Part shown: positions 9,283 to 18,254 of the stretch, piece by piece
How the letters are laid out: every line of letters starts with the position of its first letter
Numbering within the stretch: the stretch's first letter is position 1
Assembly: GCA_021798195.1 (NCBI GenBank)
Contig: JAJZYH010000006.1
Coordinates: forward strand, 1 to 64,000
Reading direction: 5' to 3'
Source: Thermoplasmata archaeon
GTDB taxonomy: Archaea; Thermoplasmatota; Thermoplasmata; Lutacidiplasmatales; UBA184
DNA: 64,000 bases
Notes under the pieces: model-generated
What the model was told of the DNA's origin: nothing
Database searches by the model: none
The model's input: only the letters and a program-made list of their open reading frames with translations
Position numbers and translations under genes: made by a program

Positions 9283-10479
9283 TCAGGCCCCCTCCGGGGG
9301 ATGGAACGGCGCGAGGAGGTCCGGGAGGCCCCGGAGATCGGCGATCTCCCAGGTAGAGGCATGCGGAGGAGCCGATTCGCGTCGCCGGTTGACCCACACC
9401 GTCCGGAAACCCAACCGCCGCGCGGTGCCCACATCATAGGAAAGCGATCCGGCCACGTGCACCACCGTCGCCGGAGGCGCACCGGAATCCTTCCAGAACC
9501 GGATCCAGTGGGCGGGGTGGGGCTTGTAGGTCCCCGTGTCCTCGGAGGTGACGGTACGATCGAACGGGACCCCGATCCGCCGAATGGTGGCGGCAAGGAG
9601 ATCCCTATCGATGTTGGACAGGATGGCGAGCTTGAACCCCAGCTTCCGCAAGGATTGGAGGATCTCTGTGGTCTCGGGGAAGAGCGGCCATTCGGGGAGG
9701 GTTTCCTCCAGGAGTCCCTGGGGGAACTGAGATACCCCATCCTTTCCCACCTTCACAATGCTCCGGGTGACCTCGCGGAGGATCTGTCGGTAGGGTCGAT
9801 AGGCCCTGCTCTCAACCGCCCGTTCGGTTTCCCCGTAGCGCCGGAGGGTTTCCCTGGCTTCCTCGGGTCCCAGCACGGAGCGGAACGCCCGCTCCATTCC
9901 CGTCTCCCAATCCACGAGGGTCCCGTAACAGTCGAACGTGATCCAAGATACGGGCAGGGGATCCCCGGGATCCCGGGTGAGCTCGGGGGAAGGGCCGTCT
10001 ACCTGGATGACGGGGGCCTCCACGAGATCGAGGAGCTCGCCTGGGGTGATGCGGAAGAGAGCATTGGGATGGCCGGCGGCCGCATACACCTCGGGATGCG
10101 TCAAGAGATCCCGGTCGATGTACCGGGCCACGGGACTGCGGTGGGCGACCGGTGGGACTCCGCCGATGGGGAATCCGGTGATCTCCCGGACCCACTCAGG
10201 ATCGGCTCGTTGGATCCCCTCCCCGATGAGGGTGCCCATGGAAGCCTCGTCCACACGATTGGCACCGCTCACGATCACCAGGATGGGTCGGCCGGAAGTC
10301 TCTCCCCGGAAGACCACAGATTTGGCGATCTGGGAGATATGGCACCCCATGGCCTGTGCTGCATCCCGCGCGGTGCGGGTGCTCTGTGGGATCTCGCGCA
10401 CACGCCCCACCAGGCCGTGTGCCCGCAGGTAGGCATCCACCTTGTCCGCCGAAGGCCGCAGCGACGATTCGGAACCCAT
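9283..10479 (-). CDS. Fusion: YbaK/EbsC-type aminoacyl-tRNA deacylase-like domain plus HAD (haloacid dehalogenase type II-like) hydrolase
   Basis: N-term STRTARDAAQAMGCHISQIAKSVVFRG...VSGANRVDEASMG; C-term SWITFDCYGTLVDWETGME...KLAILSNIDRD...TSEDTGTYKPHPAHW in one uninterrupted frame. Confidence 0.85.
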   Translation of the reverse strand: MGSESSLRPSADKVDAYLRAHGLVGRVREIPQSTRTARDAAQAMGCHISQIAKSVVFRGETSGRPILVIVSGANRVDEASMGTLIGEGIQRADPEWVREITGFPIGGVPPVAHRSPVARYIDRDLLTHPEVYAAAGHPNALFRITPGELLDLVEAPVIQVDGPSPELTRDPGDPLPVSWITFDCYGTLVDWETGMERAFRSVLGPEEARETLRRYGETERAVESRAYRPYRQILREVTRSIVKVGKDGVSQFPQGLLEETLPEWPLFPETTEILQSLRKLGFKLAILSNIDRDLLAATIRRIGVPFDRTVTSEDTGTYKPHPAHWIRFWKDSGAPPATVVHVAGSLSYDVGTARRLGFRTVWVNRRRESAPPHASTWEIADLRGLPDLLAPFHPPEGA

Positions 10480-10689
10480 GGCCCACGGGGTATCGGTCCC
10501 ACCGCAAGTAGATATGGACCGGACGGACCCGGTGCACACGGTGGAACCCACCCGGAGGGAGCCCGGCAGACTCTCTGCCCCGCTCCCGCTTCCCGGCCCG
10601 GCAAGGGCTCCCGCCCGGGGGCCGGCATGGGATTGATCACCCAAAGGGGCCTGGACCCCCATGGCTTGTGCTTCGACCACTTCACGGCC

Positions 10690-11690
10690 GGAGGGAGGTA
10701 CGCGCCGAAGGAAGATCCTCGAGTGGATCGAAAGGGAGCCGGGGACGCCGGGGCTCGCCCAACGACTGGTTCCCGCGTTGACCCCCTCCGACCTTCCGTT
10801 CCTTCTCCTCGAGGTCGGGGCCTAGACCGTAACGGGACAAACCGCCCCGCGAACTACGGGGAACCTATGCCGGTAACTCCTTCGGACTCCCGGCGACCGT
10901 CGTCCCGCAACGGCTGCGGGAGTGGGACATGTTCCCGGCCCCGCGTCTCCGCGCGGGGTTCGAGGTGGAGGAGCTTTCTCCTGTCTGCCCGCTGGGCACC
11001 GTTTCCACACTCGCTCCCATCTCGCAGGATTCTCTCGTGGTTGCGACGCGGGGTTACGAGGTGGTCCCAGATCCGACCGCCGTGCTCGCCCTCGAATGCG
11101 CCGTGCGCCGGCTCCGACCCCCGGGAGCCCGAGTCCATTTGGTCTAGAGCCGTCGCGTCGTAGGAGGGCAACGCGCATCCACGGTGCCGGGAGTGCACCA
11201 CCACTTCCGGTCTGGAGTCTTGCGCGCAGAGGAAGGGACCAGGGAAACCTGCACTTCGAGAGCGAGACCGCCTCCCTCCACGTGCGTACGTATCTTCGAC
11301 TGCGGGAGGACTGGTTGGGCTCCCAGGTGAAGCTCCCCAAGACGTTGCCGGCCCTCGAGGGTCGGGAAATATCCTCCCGCTTGGAACCGGCCCTTACCGG
11401 GCCCCTTGCTTCGCAGTTTCCCCAGGTGCGGTGGGGGTGTGAAGATCCGACTCCCGAGGGGTGGGCGTACCACCGGACCTGCCGATTCCAGATCCACGCG
11501 CAGCGCCCGGTCCCAGGGGAGCGGAACCTGGACGACGGAGGCGGCCTGGATTGGACCCAAAATCTTATGCAGAACGGAAAGGATGGATTCGTCACGAGCG
11601 GGGTCGGAAGCGAGCGGTTCCTGGAACTCTTTCCCCGAAAGCCCCCCGACCGAGCGAACCCCCTTCCCGAAGAAGAAAACCTTGAACGTT
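10690..11690 (+). pseudogene. Frameshifted/nonsense remnant of a conserved hypothetical protein
   Basis: Collinear fragments in different frames: LEWIEREPGTPGLAQRLVPALTPSDLPFLLLEV* ; LREWDMFPAPRLRAGFEVEELSPVCPLGTVSTLAPISQDSLVVATRGYEVVPDPTAVLALECAVRRL..V* ; RGRDQGNLHFESETASLHVRTYLRL...YHRTCRFQIHAQ..DWTQNLMQNGKDGFVTSGVGSERFLELF. Confidence 0.6.
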
Positions 11691-12233
11691 GAGGACCGGC
11701 CGCCCCCACGGGGAGGGGCCACGTTCACGGTCCGACGGGTACGCGCAGAGGAGTGGGAACAACTTCGGGACCTGCGCCTGCGAGCCCTACGCTCGGATCC
11801 CCATGCCTTCGCCACCACCTTCGCGGAGGCCAAGGCGCGCACGGAAAGGCAGTGGCGGGATTGGGCCCGCAACGGAGCCACCTCCGAGCGGAACTGTATG
11901 GTGGTCGCAGAAAGGGCCCCGGGGTCGCTCTTGGGACTCGGAGCGGTCTTTCTTACGGAGAGCCACTTCACGCTCGTGAGCATGTGGGTGGACCCTTCTG
12001 CTCGGGGCAGGGGGATTGGGGGCGCCATCGTGGAGTCCCTCCTCGCATGGGCCGAGCGCTCCATCCCGGGAGTGGAGGTCCGTCTGGACGTGAACCCGGA
12101 ACAGGAGGCAGCGGTGGCCCTCTACCGATCCCACGGGTTCCAGGAGACCGGGGTGGAAGAGCCTCTGGGCCACTCCCCGCCTGCGATGGTTCGTCAGATG
12201 ATCCGGCCGGGAAGGCCCGTCCGAGCGCCGTAA
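11682..12233 (+). CDS. GNAT-family N-acetyltransferase
   Basis: FTVRRVRAEEWEQLRDLRLRAL...LVSMWVDPSARGRGIGGAIVESLLAWAE...NPEQEAAVALYRSHGFQETG. Confidence 0.88.
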   Translation: MNVEDRPPPRGGATFTVRRVRAEEWEQLRDLRLRALRSDPHAFATTFAEAKARTERQWRDWARNGATSERNCMVVAERAPGSLLGLGAVFLTESHFTLVSMWVDPSARGRGIGGAIVESLLAWAERSIPGVEVRLDVNPEQEAAVALYRSHGFQETGVEEPLGHSPPAMVRQMIRPGRPVRAP

Positions 12234-12635
12234 GATCCTGCTCCTTGCCAGGGTCCTTGCCCGAGGGGACGCCTCCCCGCTCCCCGTGAGGTTGTTTCCG
12301 CACGCTCCACCTTCCCCGCCGCCCTTAAGCACAGCCAAGCTCGGCGAGCCCAACCACGCACCTGACCTGCGCCGGTCGTTCCTCCCCGCGGTGTGTCCTG
12401 TTCGGAACCCTCGTCGTGTTCACCCTGATCTTGGGCAGCGTCGGGCTGGGGAGCGCCTTAGGCTCCCCTTCCTCGGAGAAGGTCCCCACGTCCAACGCCT
12501 ACCACTGAGCGTCCTTCTCTCGCGCGTTCCAGCTCGATTCGGCGGGCGATGCCCGGACACCCATCCGGGTGGGATCCCGGCAGCGATGCATGCGCGCTAC
12601 GAGGGGGCCTTCCTGAGGAGGACCGGGATCCCGGG

Positions 12636-14171
12636 CTAGGCAGGGGGAAGGCGCGTCCCGCACTGCAGACAGAACTTATGAGCGGGGTCGTTGAGTGCAC
12701 CGCAGTGGGGGCACGGCACGGGCCCCGGGACGGGTGCCACCGGCGGCGGGGGCGGAGGGTGATTCAGGGGGGGCGGCAAGATCCCGACCCCCATCTCCGC
12801 CGGAGGTGGCGGAGGGACGTCCAGCGACGTCTTCCCTACCGACGCCGGAGGCGGCTGGGTCTCCACAGATGGGACCGGAGGCGGCGGAGGATTTCCCGAG
12901 GAGACCCCAGAGGGAGGGGCAGGAGGGGCCGATGCGGCACGGGGTCCGCCACAATGGTGGCAGAAGAGATCCTCGGCAGCCCAGGGGGTCTGGCACCGAG
13001 GGCAAACGCCCGGCGGTGCCTCCGCGACACCGACGCTCGTCGGGCCGGGGATGGGGGTTCCCCGGGTGGGCGGTGCAGCGGGGGTGCTGGGTCCGGCAAC
13101 GGGAATGGAAGGGGCCGGAAGGGTATCCGGTGCGCGGCGAGGGGACGGTTCGGGCGGCACCGGCCAGAGCGATGGCTGGGGAGACATGGCCGGGGGCTGA
13201 CCGCCGGTCACGAACGCCAAGAAGAGGTCTTCCACGGAAACCGTTTCCCGTTCGCAGGTGAGCAAGAGTCCGCCATGCTGCAGGGCGATCCGGGCGAGCT
13301 CCTCGCGCGGATCCTCATCATTGTCTACCCGGAACCGGATGCCTCCCGGGATTCCCGCGACACGGCTCACCAAGGAAAGGCCCGGCAGCTGGGCGATCCC
13401 CGAGGCCAGCTGGTCCGAAAGGTTCCGGAACTCGGCCCGATAAAAGTCCCCACCGGAGATCCGACGCACCAGGTCCTCCACCCGCCCTTCTGCGACGGTC
13501 TGTCCAGAGTCGATGATGGTAAGGTTGGAGCAGATGCGCTGCACCTCCCCCAACTGATGGGAGGAGAGGAGGATCGTCCGGGGATTCCCCGACCCCCGCA
13601 CGAGTTCCTCCAGCAGCTGACGCAAACTCGCCATGGACACAGGGTCGAGCCCCGAAGTGGGCTCGTCGAGGACGAGGATCTCGGGATCACCCATCATGGC
13701 GACACCGATGGCCAGGCGGGCCCGCATTCCCTTGCTGTAGCTCTTGACCCTGTTCTGGGCGGCGTCCTGGAGATCCAGCCAACCCAGGATCCGGGACCGC
13801 TCCAGGGGCACCTCGGTCTTGGTGAGACCATGGAGGCGACCGTAGGATTCCAGAGCCTCGGCGCCAGTAAAGTACTCCGGAAGCGCTCCGGCTTCGGGGG
13901 CATATCCGAGGTGGACCCGGACCCGGGCGTCCGAAAGCGGATCGTAGCTCTGGCCGAGGATCTCGAATTCCCCCCCGTCGCTGTGCAAGAGACCCATGAG
14001 GCACTTCATGGTCGTCGTCTTCCCGGCCCCGTTCCGCCCCAGAAACCCATGGATCCCCCCCCGGGGCACGGTCATATTCAGTCCACGGAGGCCGGCGCCC
14101 GTGTCCCCATAGATCTTCCTCAGCCCCCGGATCGAAATGGCGCTCTGCGACGGAGAGACGGAGGCAGCCAT
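12636..14171 (-). CDS. ABC transporter ATP-binding protein with Pro-rich linker and two C-terminal zinc ribbons
   Basis: GFLGRNGAGKTTTMKCLMG, YSKGMRARLAIGVAMMGDPEILVLDEPTSGLDP; tail CPRCQTPWAAEDLFCHHCGG and CPHCGALNDPAHKFCLQCG. Confidence 0.92.
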   Translation of the reverse strand: MAASVSPSQSAISIRGLRKIYGDTGAGLRGLNMTVPRGGIHGFLGRNGAGKTTTMKCLMGLLHSDGGEFEILGQSYDPLSDARVRVHLGYAPEAGALPEYFTGAEALESYGRLHGLTKTEVPLERSRILGWLDLQDAAQNRVKSYSKGMRARLAIGVAMMGDPEILVLDEPTSGLDPVSMASLRQLLEELVRGSGNPRTILLSSHQLGEVQRICSNLTIIDSGQTVAEGRVEDLVRRISGGDFYRAEFRNLSDQLASGIAQLPGLSLVSRVAGIPGGIRFRVDNDEDPREELARIALQHGGLLLTCERETVSVEDLFLAFVTGGQPPAMSPQPSLWPVPPEPSPRRAPDTLPAPSIPVAGPSTPAAPPTRGTPIPGPTSVGVAEAPPGVCPRCQTPWAAEDLFCHHCGGPRAASAPPAPPSGVSSGNPPPPPVPSVETQPPPASVGKTSLDVPPPPPAEMGVGILPPPLNHPPPPPPVAPVPGPVPCPHCGALNDPAHKFCLQCGTRLPPA

Positions 14172-15160
14172 CACTCCGGCACCTCCAACCGACGGAATAG
14201 GGCCATTCCCAAGACCACGAAGAGCAGGGTGGTCAGGAGCAGGCCAACCACAGATAGTAAGGCGAAGGAGGCCGTGGGAACTGATCCCAAAGCAAACTGG
14301 GCCGTAGCGGGGAGGGACTGAATCACGGACTGAGGCAGGAATGTGACATAGGCCAGTCCGTTGGGGTTGGCCGCGTAGACCCGGAGGCCCGCAAAGGGCA
14401 ACCATGCGTTCTCACCGGGGAGTACGTACGCAAGGGGGACCGTGGACAGACCTCTATCCTTAAGCAATAACAAGAGGACCTCCGACGCGCCCCCGATCAC
14501 CCAAAGGAGGAGGGAGACAGGTCGTGAGCGCCGGAAACCCACGCTGAGGCAGAGGGCGAGGGAAGCGAATGATAAGAAGCTCAAAGCGAGTTCCAAGATG
14601 GCGAGGGGAGCCCACTGCAGATTGGCCTGGGGCCCCATGGTCAACCAAGAGAGAATGATCACGAGACCCACGTAAAGAGCTGAGAGGGGCAGGAAGATCG
14701 CCACCTTAGCCAGGAACTTCCCGAGGAAAATCGTCTCCCGTCGCGCCGGTTGGGAAACGAGGGCCCACAGGGTGCCCTTGTCCTTCTCCCTCGCAACCGA
14801 CTCGGAACTGGAAGCCCCTCCGATGATGATGAACCAGAATCCAAAGATGGACATCAACAGCACGGCATCTTCCCACCACGTATCCCGGATTTCGCTGGGG
14901 ATCGGAGCACTTCCGGTGGAATTCCCGAATTGCCCCGGTGGTCCATGGCTCACCGTCAAGGGAAGCAAAGCTCCCGACAGGATCGCGAGAAGGATCAGGA
15001 TGAACGCGGAGAAATAGACCCAGTATTTCTTCAGATCCCAGGCGATCTCGTACCGCGCGACTTCTCCCAACAACGCGAGCTGCCCGCGCTCCGGTGCACG
15101 TTTGCGATTTGTGGTAGCACCCAACGCTCCGCCCGACCCGCGCACGAAGCCGCTACCCAC
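14171..15160 (-). CDS. ABC-2-type transporter permease
   Basis: Multi-TM; SSESVAREKDKGTLWALVSQPARRETIFLGKFLAK; overlaps the ATPase start; in-frame GTG about 28 nt from the TATA at 15182-15194. Confidence 0.85.
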   Translation of the reverse strand: MGSGFVRGSGGALGATTNRKRAPERGQLALLGEVARYEIAWDLKKYWVYFSAFILILLAILSGALLPLTVSHGPPGQFGNSTGSAPIPSEIRDTWWEDAVLLMSIFGFWFIIIGGASSSESVAREKDKGTLWALVSQPARRETIFLGKFLAKVAIFLPLSALYVGLVIILSWLTMGPQANLQWAPLAILELALSFLSFASLALCLSVGFRRSRPVSLLLWVIGGASEVLLLLLKDRGLSTVPLAYVLPGENAWLPFAGLRVYAANPNGLAYVTFLPQSVIQSLPATAQFALGSVPTASFALLSVVGLLLTTLLFVVLGMALFRRLEVPE

Positions 15161-15181
15161 CTTGGGTGAATCCAGTGCCTT

Positions 15182-15194
15182 CGATATAAAAATT
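15182..15194 (-). promoter_or_regulatory. Archaeal TATA box for the ABC permease/ATPase operon
   Basis: Minus-strand AAATTTTTATATC about 28 nt before the in-frame GTG at 15160. Confidence 0.5.
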
Positions 15195-15398
15195 TGGTCT
15201 GTGAGATGCGGGAAACAGAGCCATGCTTCCCGGGAGGCGGGCGAAGAGCTCTCCCCCCCGCTCGCCATGAAGGGGAAGGGTTGTGGGACGAGACACCTCC
15301 CGCAGGCGCGTGGTCACGCCACTGGAGCGCACGGAGGGATTGGATTGCGCCATCAGCCCTTGGAACGACGAGAGCATGTAGCCGACAGGAGGATGGGA

Positions 15399-15483
15399 TG
15401 CTGGCGCCAGGATTCGAACCTGGGGACTCCTGCGAGAACGGATCTTGAGTCCGTCGCCGTTGGCCAGTCTTGGCTACGCCAGC
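15399..15483 (-). tRNA. tRNA-Leu(CAA), copy 1
   Basis: GCTGGCG...ACGGA CTCAAGA TCCGT...variable arm...CCAGG TTCGAAT CCTGG CGCCAGC A; class II fold, anticodon CAA. Confidence 0.93.
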
Positions 15484-15735
15484 CCGCGCTCTGGACCTCC
15501 CGAGGGGACTTGGGCCTGAGTCGACGGTACGCGACTTACCAGCTTGGCGGGCCCAACAGGCTTGCACTGCGCCATCGAGTGAGATGAGGTCATGAACCTT
15601 GACGCACTCTCGAAACCCAGGCGCCGGCGCTTCTTCCCTGAGTCCCCCATTGAGAGGCCACCTTCCCGCTCCCCGGGGACCGGGTATTCCCCGTCGGGAA
15701 CGGGCGTGTTGGAATCGAAGGCAATCGAGGATATC

Positions 15736-16137
15736 CTATTGGTTTCTCACATCAGGTTGACCAACAAATGCCGTGTCTGCGCTGATCAATGCCGCGTCAA
15801 GGTCTCGAGCTGTGCTCAGAACGATGGCATCGGCCAGGCTTGCCTGGGAATCCGCCTTCCGCAAATCCTGGCGTAAGACGCCGGCCGAAACCGCAATCTC
15901 AGGAGTCACGTCCACGATCTCGCTTTCCCTTCGGATGCTCGCAATGACAAGGGGGATGTCCCCTCTCTGCCCCTCGGACACCATCTTGGCCGTGACTTCA
16001 CCCAATGTGATCGACGATGTGAAGACACGGGTTCCCTTCGGCTCGAGGTAGCTCCTCTGGAGTTTGGCCCCTCTCGAAGATCCACGAAGGATCTCCCACC
16101 AAGCCCACGTGTCCAGGACGATCCTAGATCCGGTCAC
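15736..16137 (-). CDS. PIN-domain ribonuclease (VapC-like toxin)
   Basis: RIVLDTWAWWEIL, ITLGEVTAKM, SLADAIVLSTARDLDAALISAD. Confidence 0.8.
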   Translation of the reverse strand: MTGSRIVLDTWAWWEILRGSSRGAKLQRSYLEPKGTRVFTSSITLGEVTAKMVSEGQRGDIPLVIASIRRESEIVDVTPEIAVSAGVLRQDLRKADSQASLADAIVLSTARDLDAALISADTAFVGQPDVRNQ

Positions 16138-16351
16138 GCCAGAGGCCCTCCTTCCTCCGATTGAAGTCCGTCTTCACCTTTCCTTTCAACAGGCCAAAAG
16201 GCGGAGGTACGTCCACCCGGAGCACTGCATGGACAGGATCGCCCTCCTTGAGATGAGCTCGCCGCGCATCCTTCGCCGGGATCACAATCGCCAAGCTATT
16301 GCCCACGCGATGAACGTGCCCGGCAACCTCGATTCCAGTCACGTTGTACAT
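16124..16351 (-). CDS. AbrB/SpoVT-type (VapB-like) antitoxin
   Basis: VAGHVHRVGNSLAIVIPAKDARRAHLKEGDPVHAVL; overlaps the PIN gene start. Confidence 0.75.
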   Translation of the reverse strand: MYNVTGIEVAGHVHRVGNSLAIVIPAKDARRAHLKEGDPVHAVLRVDVPPPFGLLKGKVKTDFNRRKEGLWRDRI

Positions 16352-16368
16352 AGACGTATTACGCCTAT
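16350..16368. promoter_or_regulatory. Candidate operator palindrome ATAGACGTA-T-TACGCCTAT
   Basis: 9-bp arms matching at 8/9 positions, overlapping the start codon of the AbrB-like antitoxin. Confidence 0.55.
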
Positions 16369-16604
16369 TTGGTCCTTCCCTGGTGTCGAGGCCCTGGTGG
16401 ATACTGCGGTCAAGGACCTCTCTTCGGAGATGCGGTGCCACGAATCTATGGCCAGGACAGATGGCCAAATCGGGTCCGTTGATCACGAAATGGGCATGGT
16501 GCACCACGCGAAGATCCCCGCGGGAAAATCGAAGAGTCGCAGGGCCCAATGAAGGGCATGTCGGAACTGGAAGGGGCCGAGGTGACCGTAGGAGTCATGG
16601 TGTC

Positions 16605-16912
16605 CAACTTGAACAGGGAACGCCGAAGGGTACGAGCAAGTCTTGGGACGGCCCCCGGAACTTGAACCTGTCCCAGGAATCCTCGAATGGAAAGTGGGTG
16701 GAGCTTGGCTCCAATTGGACGAGGACAACGCGACTCCTGCGGGATGGACCTTCCGGATTGACGTGAAGAACTTCTAGGCAGAAAGGGCCCGGGTCTTGGA
16801 ACGGAACGTCCGAGTGACCCACGCGACTGGGATTCCTGGCCTCATCCAGTTCTTCGACCTTTCGGATCCGGATGGAGACAAGTTGGGTCTTTACGAGTTG
16901 GCCCATGATGCG
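16605..16912 (+). pseudogene. VOC/glyoxalase-family remnant (one frameshift plus one in-frame TAG)
   Basis: MVSNLNRERRR | YEQVLGRPPELEPVPGILEWKVGGAWLQLDEDNATPAGWTFRIDVKNF*AERARVLERNVRVTHATGIPGLIQFFDLSDPDGDKLGLYELAH. Confidence 0.65.
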
Positions 16913-17146
16913 TGCGAGGAAGGAGCGAGGAAGATTTGGATCCTCTGTGCATTCAGAGGATCTCATGCAGGGTAGCGAGGGGACGCCCAAGAGTCCCCAT
17001 CCTATGGACCGGGGAACGGCCGCATTGCGTGACGCGACACCTTTCCTTGGCTCGGGATGAGCCAGGACAGGAAGACGCAAGGGATCGCATGTGTGCCGAG
17101 CCCCTGGAACAAGGGAAGGAGGCGACAGACCACAGGAGGGGGACGA

Positions 17147-17231
17147 TGCTGGCGCCAGGATTTGAACCTGGGGACTCCTGCGAGAACGGATCTTGAGTCC
17201 GTCGCCGTTGGCCAGTCTTGGCTACGCCAGC
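17147..17231 (-). tRNA. tRNA-Leu(CAA), copy 2
   Basis: Identical to 15399-15483 except T-loop TTCAAAT instead of TTCGAAT. Confidence 0.93.
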
Positions 17232-17393
17232 CCGCGCTCTGGACCTCCCGGGGGTATTTGGGCCTAGGGGGTAGGCACATCGCGATTCCGATGAGGTCGG
17301 GTACCGGTCCCCCAAAGGAGGGCCACCGCGAAGGGGACCGTGAAGAGGAGTCGTGTGATACATGTAAATACGCATCATGGCATGTTCTATACT

Positions 17394-18206
17394 GTGCCTC
17401 TGAGTCGCGGCGGTCGACTTCTGCGTTCCCGGAAGGGGAGGCGGGGCGTCAGTCCCATCATCGGGACGGTGCTCTTGGTCGCCATCACCGTGGTGCTCGC
17501 GGCCATCCTCTATGCGGTGGTCCAGATGCCCTTGTCCCCGCCACCCCCCGTCATCGGGGTCCAGGCATTCTACAATGACAGCTCCTTCACCGTGTATGGT
17601 GAGGACAATGGTCCGTATGCACCCCAGGATCAATGCCCGGCAGCGACGCATAACGTTTGCACCATGCCCGGGAGCATGTTCGTGATCACCCAGGTCCAGG
17701 GAGTGATTCCCCTGGGCAACGTCCAGGTCCTGTTCTTCTGCAACGGGGAACTGGCGCAGAGCGGATCCCTTCTGGATCTCTTCCCGAGTCAGGCCAATTC
17801 CTCAGGACCAGGAGGGGGGCCTGGCACGAAGGCAGACAGTTGCCCGGACCAGGTCTCCGGATCGGGCGGTCCAGGGCCAGGGCCCGGGCCTGGGCCGGGG
17901 CCCGGTGGAGGGGGCCCGGGAGGAGGGAGTGGGGCGAGTTGCCTGAATTGGCCCGCTTGGGGGGCCGGCCTGCTGAACCATCTGATGTACTTCGTTCCCG
18001 AGAGCTCCACGGAACTGGTCCTTCACGCGGGGGATTACTTCGTGGTCTATGGTTCGGCGTGCCACGTAAAGATCGACCGAACGGTGGGAGACGACTTCTA
18101 CGGGCCGCCGACGGAGTGCGTCGTGACTCCGGGACTCTGCGAGGTCAAACTCCTGGATGGGAACAACATCATCGGAGTGCTGCAGTTTGCCCAGGGCGCA
18201 CCCTAA
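17394..18206 (+). CDS. Archaeal type IV pilin-like protein with Gly/Pro repeat
   Basis: Class III signal RRGVSPIIGTVLLVAITVVLAAILYAV; internal GPGPGPGPGPGGGGPGGGSG; start uncertain. Confidence 0.82.
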   Translation: MPLSRGGRLLRSRKGRRGVSPIIGTVLLVAITVVLAAILYAVVQMPLSPPPPVIGVQAFYNDSSFTVYGEDNGPYAPQDQCPAATHNVCTMPGSMFVITQVQGVIPLGNVQVLFFCNGELAQSGSLLDLFPSQANSSGPGGGPGTKADSCPDQVSGSGGPGPGPGPGPGPGGGGPGGGSGASCLNWPAWGAGLLNHLMYFVPESSTELVLHAGDYFVVYGSACHVKIDRTVGDDFYGPPTECVVTPGLCEVKLLDGNNIIGVLQFAQGAP

Positions 18207-18254
18207 TCCCTCGAGGAAGAGACCGGGAGAAGCCGCGAGCCCTCCTGCGGCGGG

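Noticed and set aside
12286-12639. 117-aa ORF between the GNAT gene and the ABC ATPase
   Set aside because: No recognisable domain; other frames give short hydrophobic fragments, too weak to call.
15194-15448. ORFs containing MLAPGFEPGDSCENGS near 15.4 kb and 17.1 kb
   Set aside because: They read through the antisense of tRNA-Leu(CAA); the repeated peptide reflects the duplicated tRNA.
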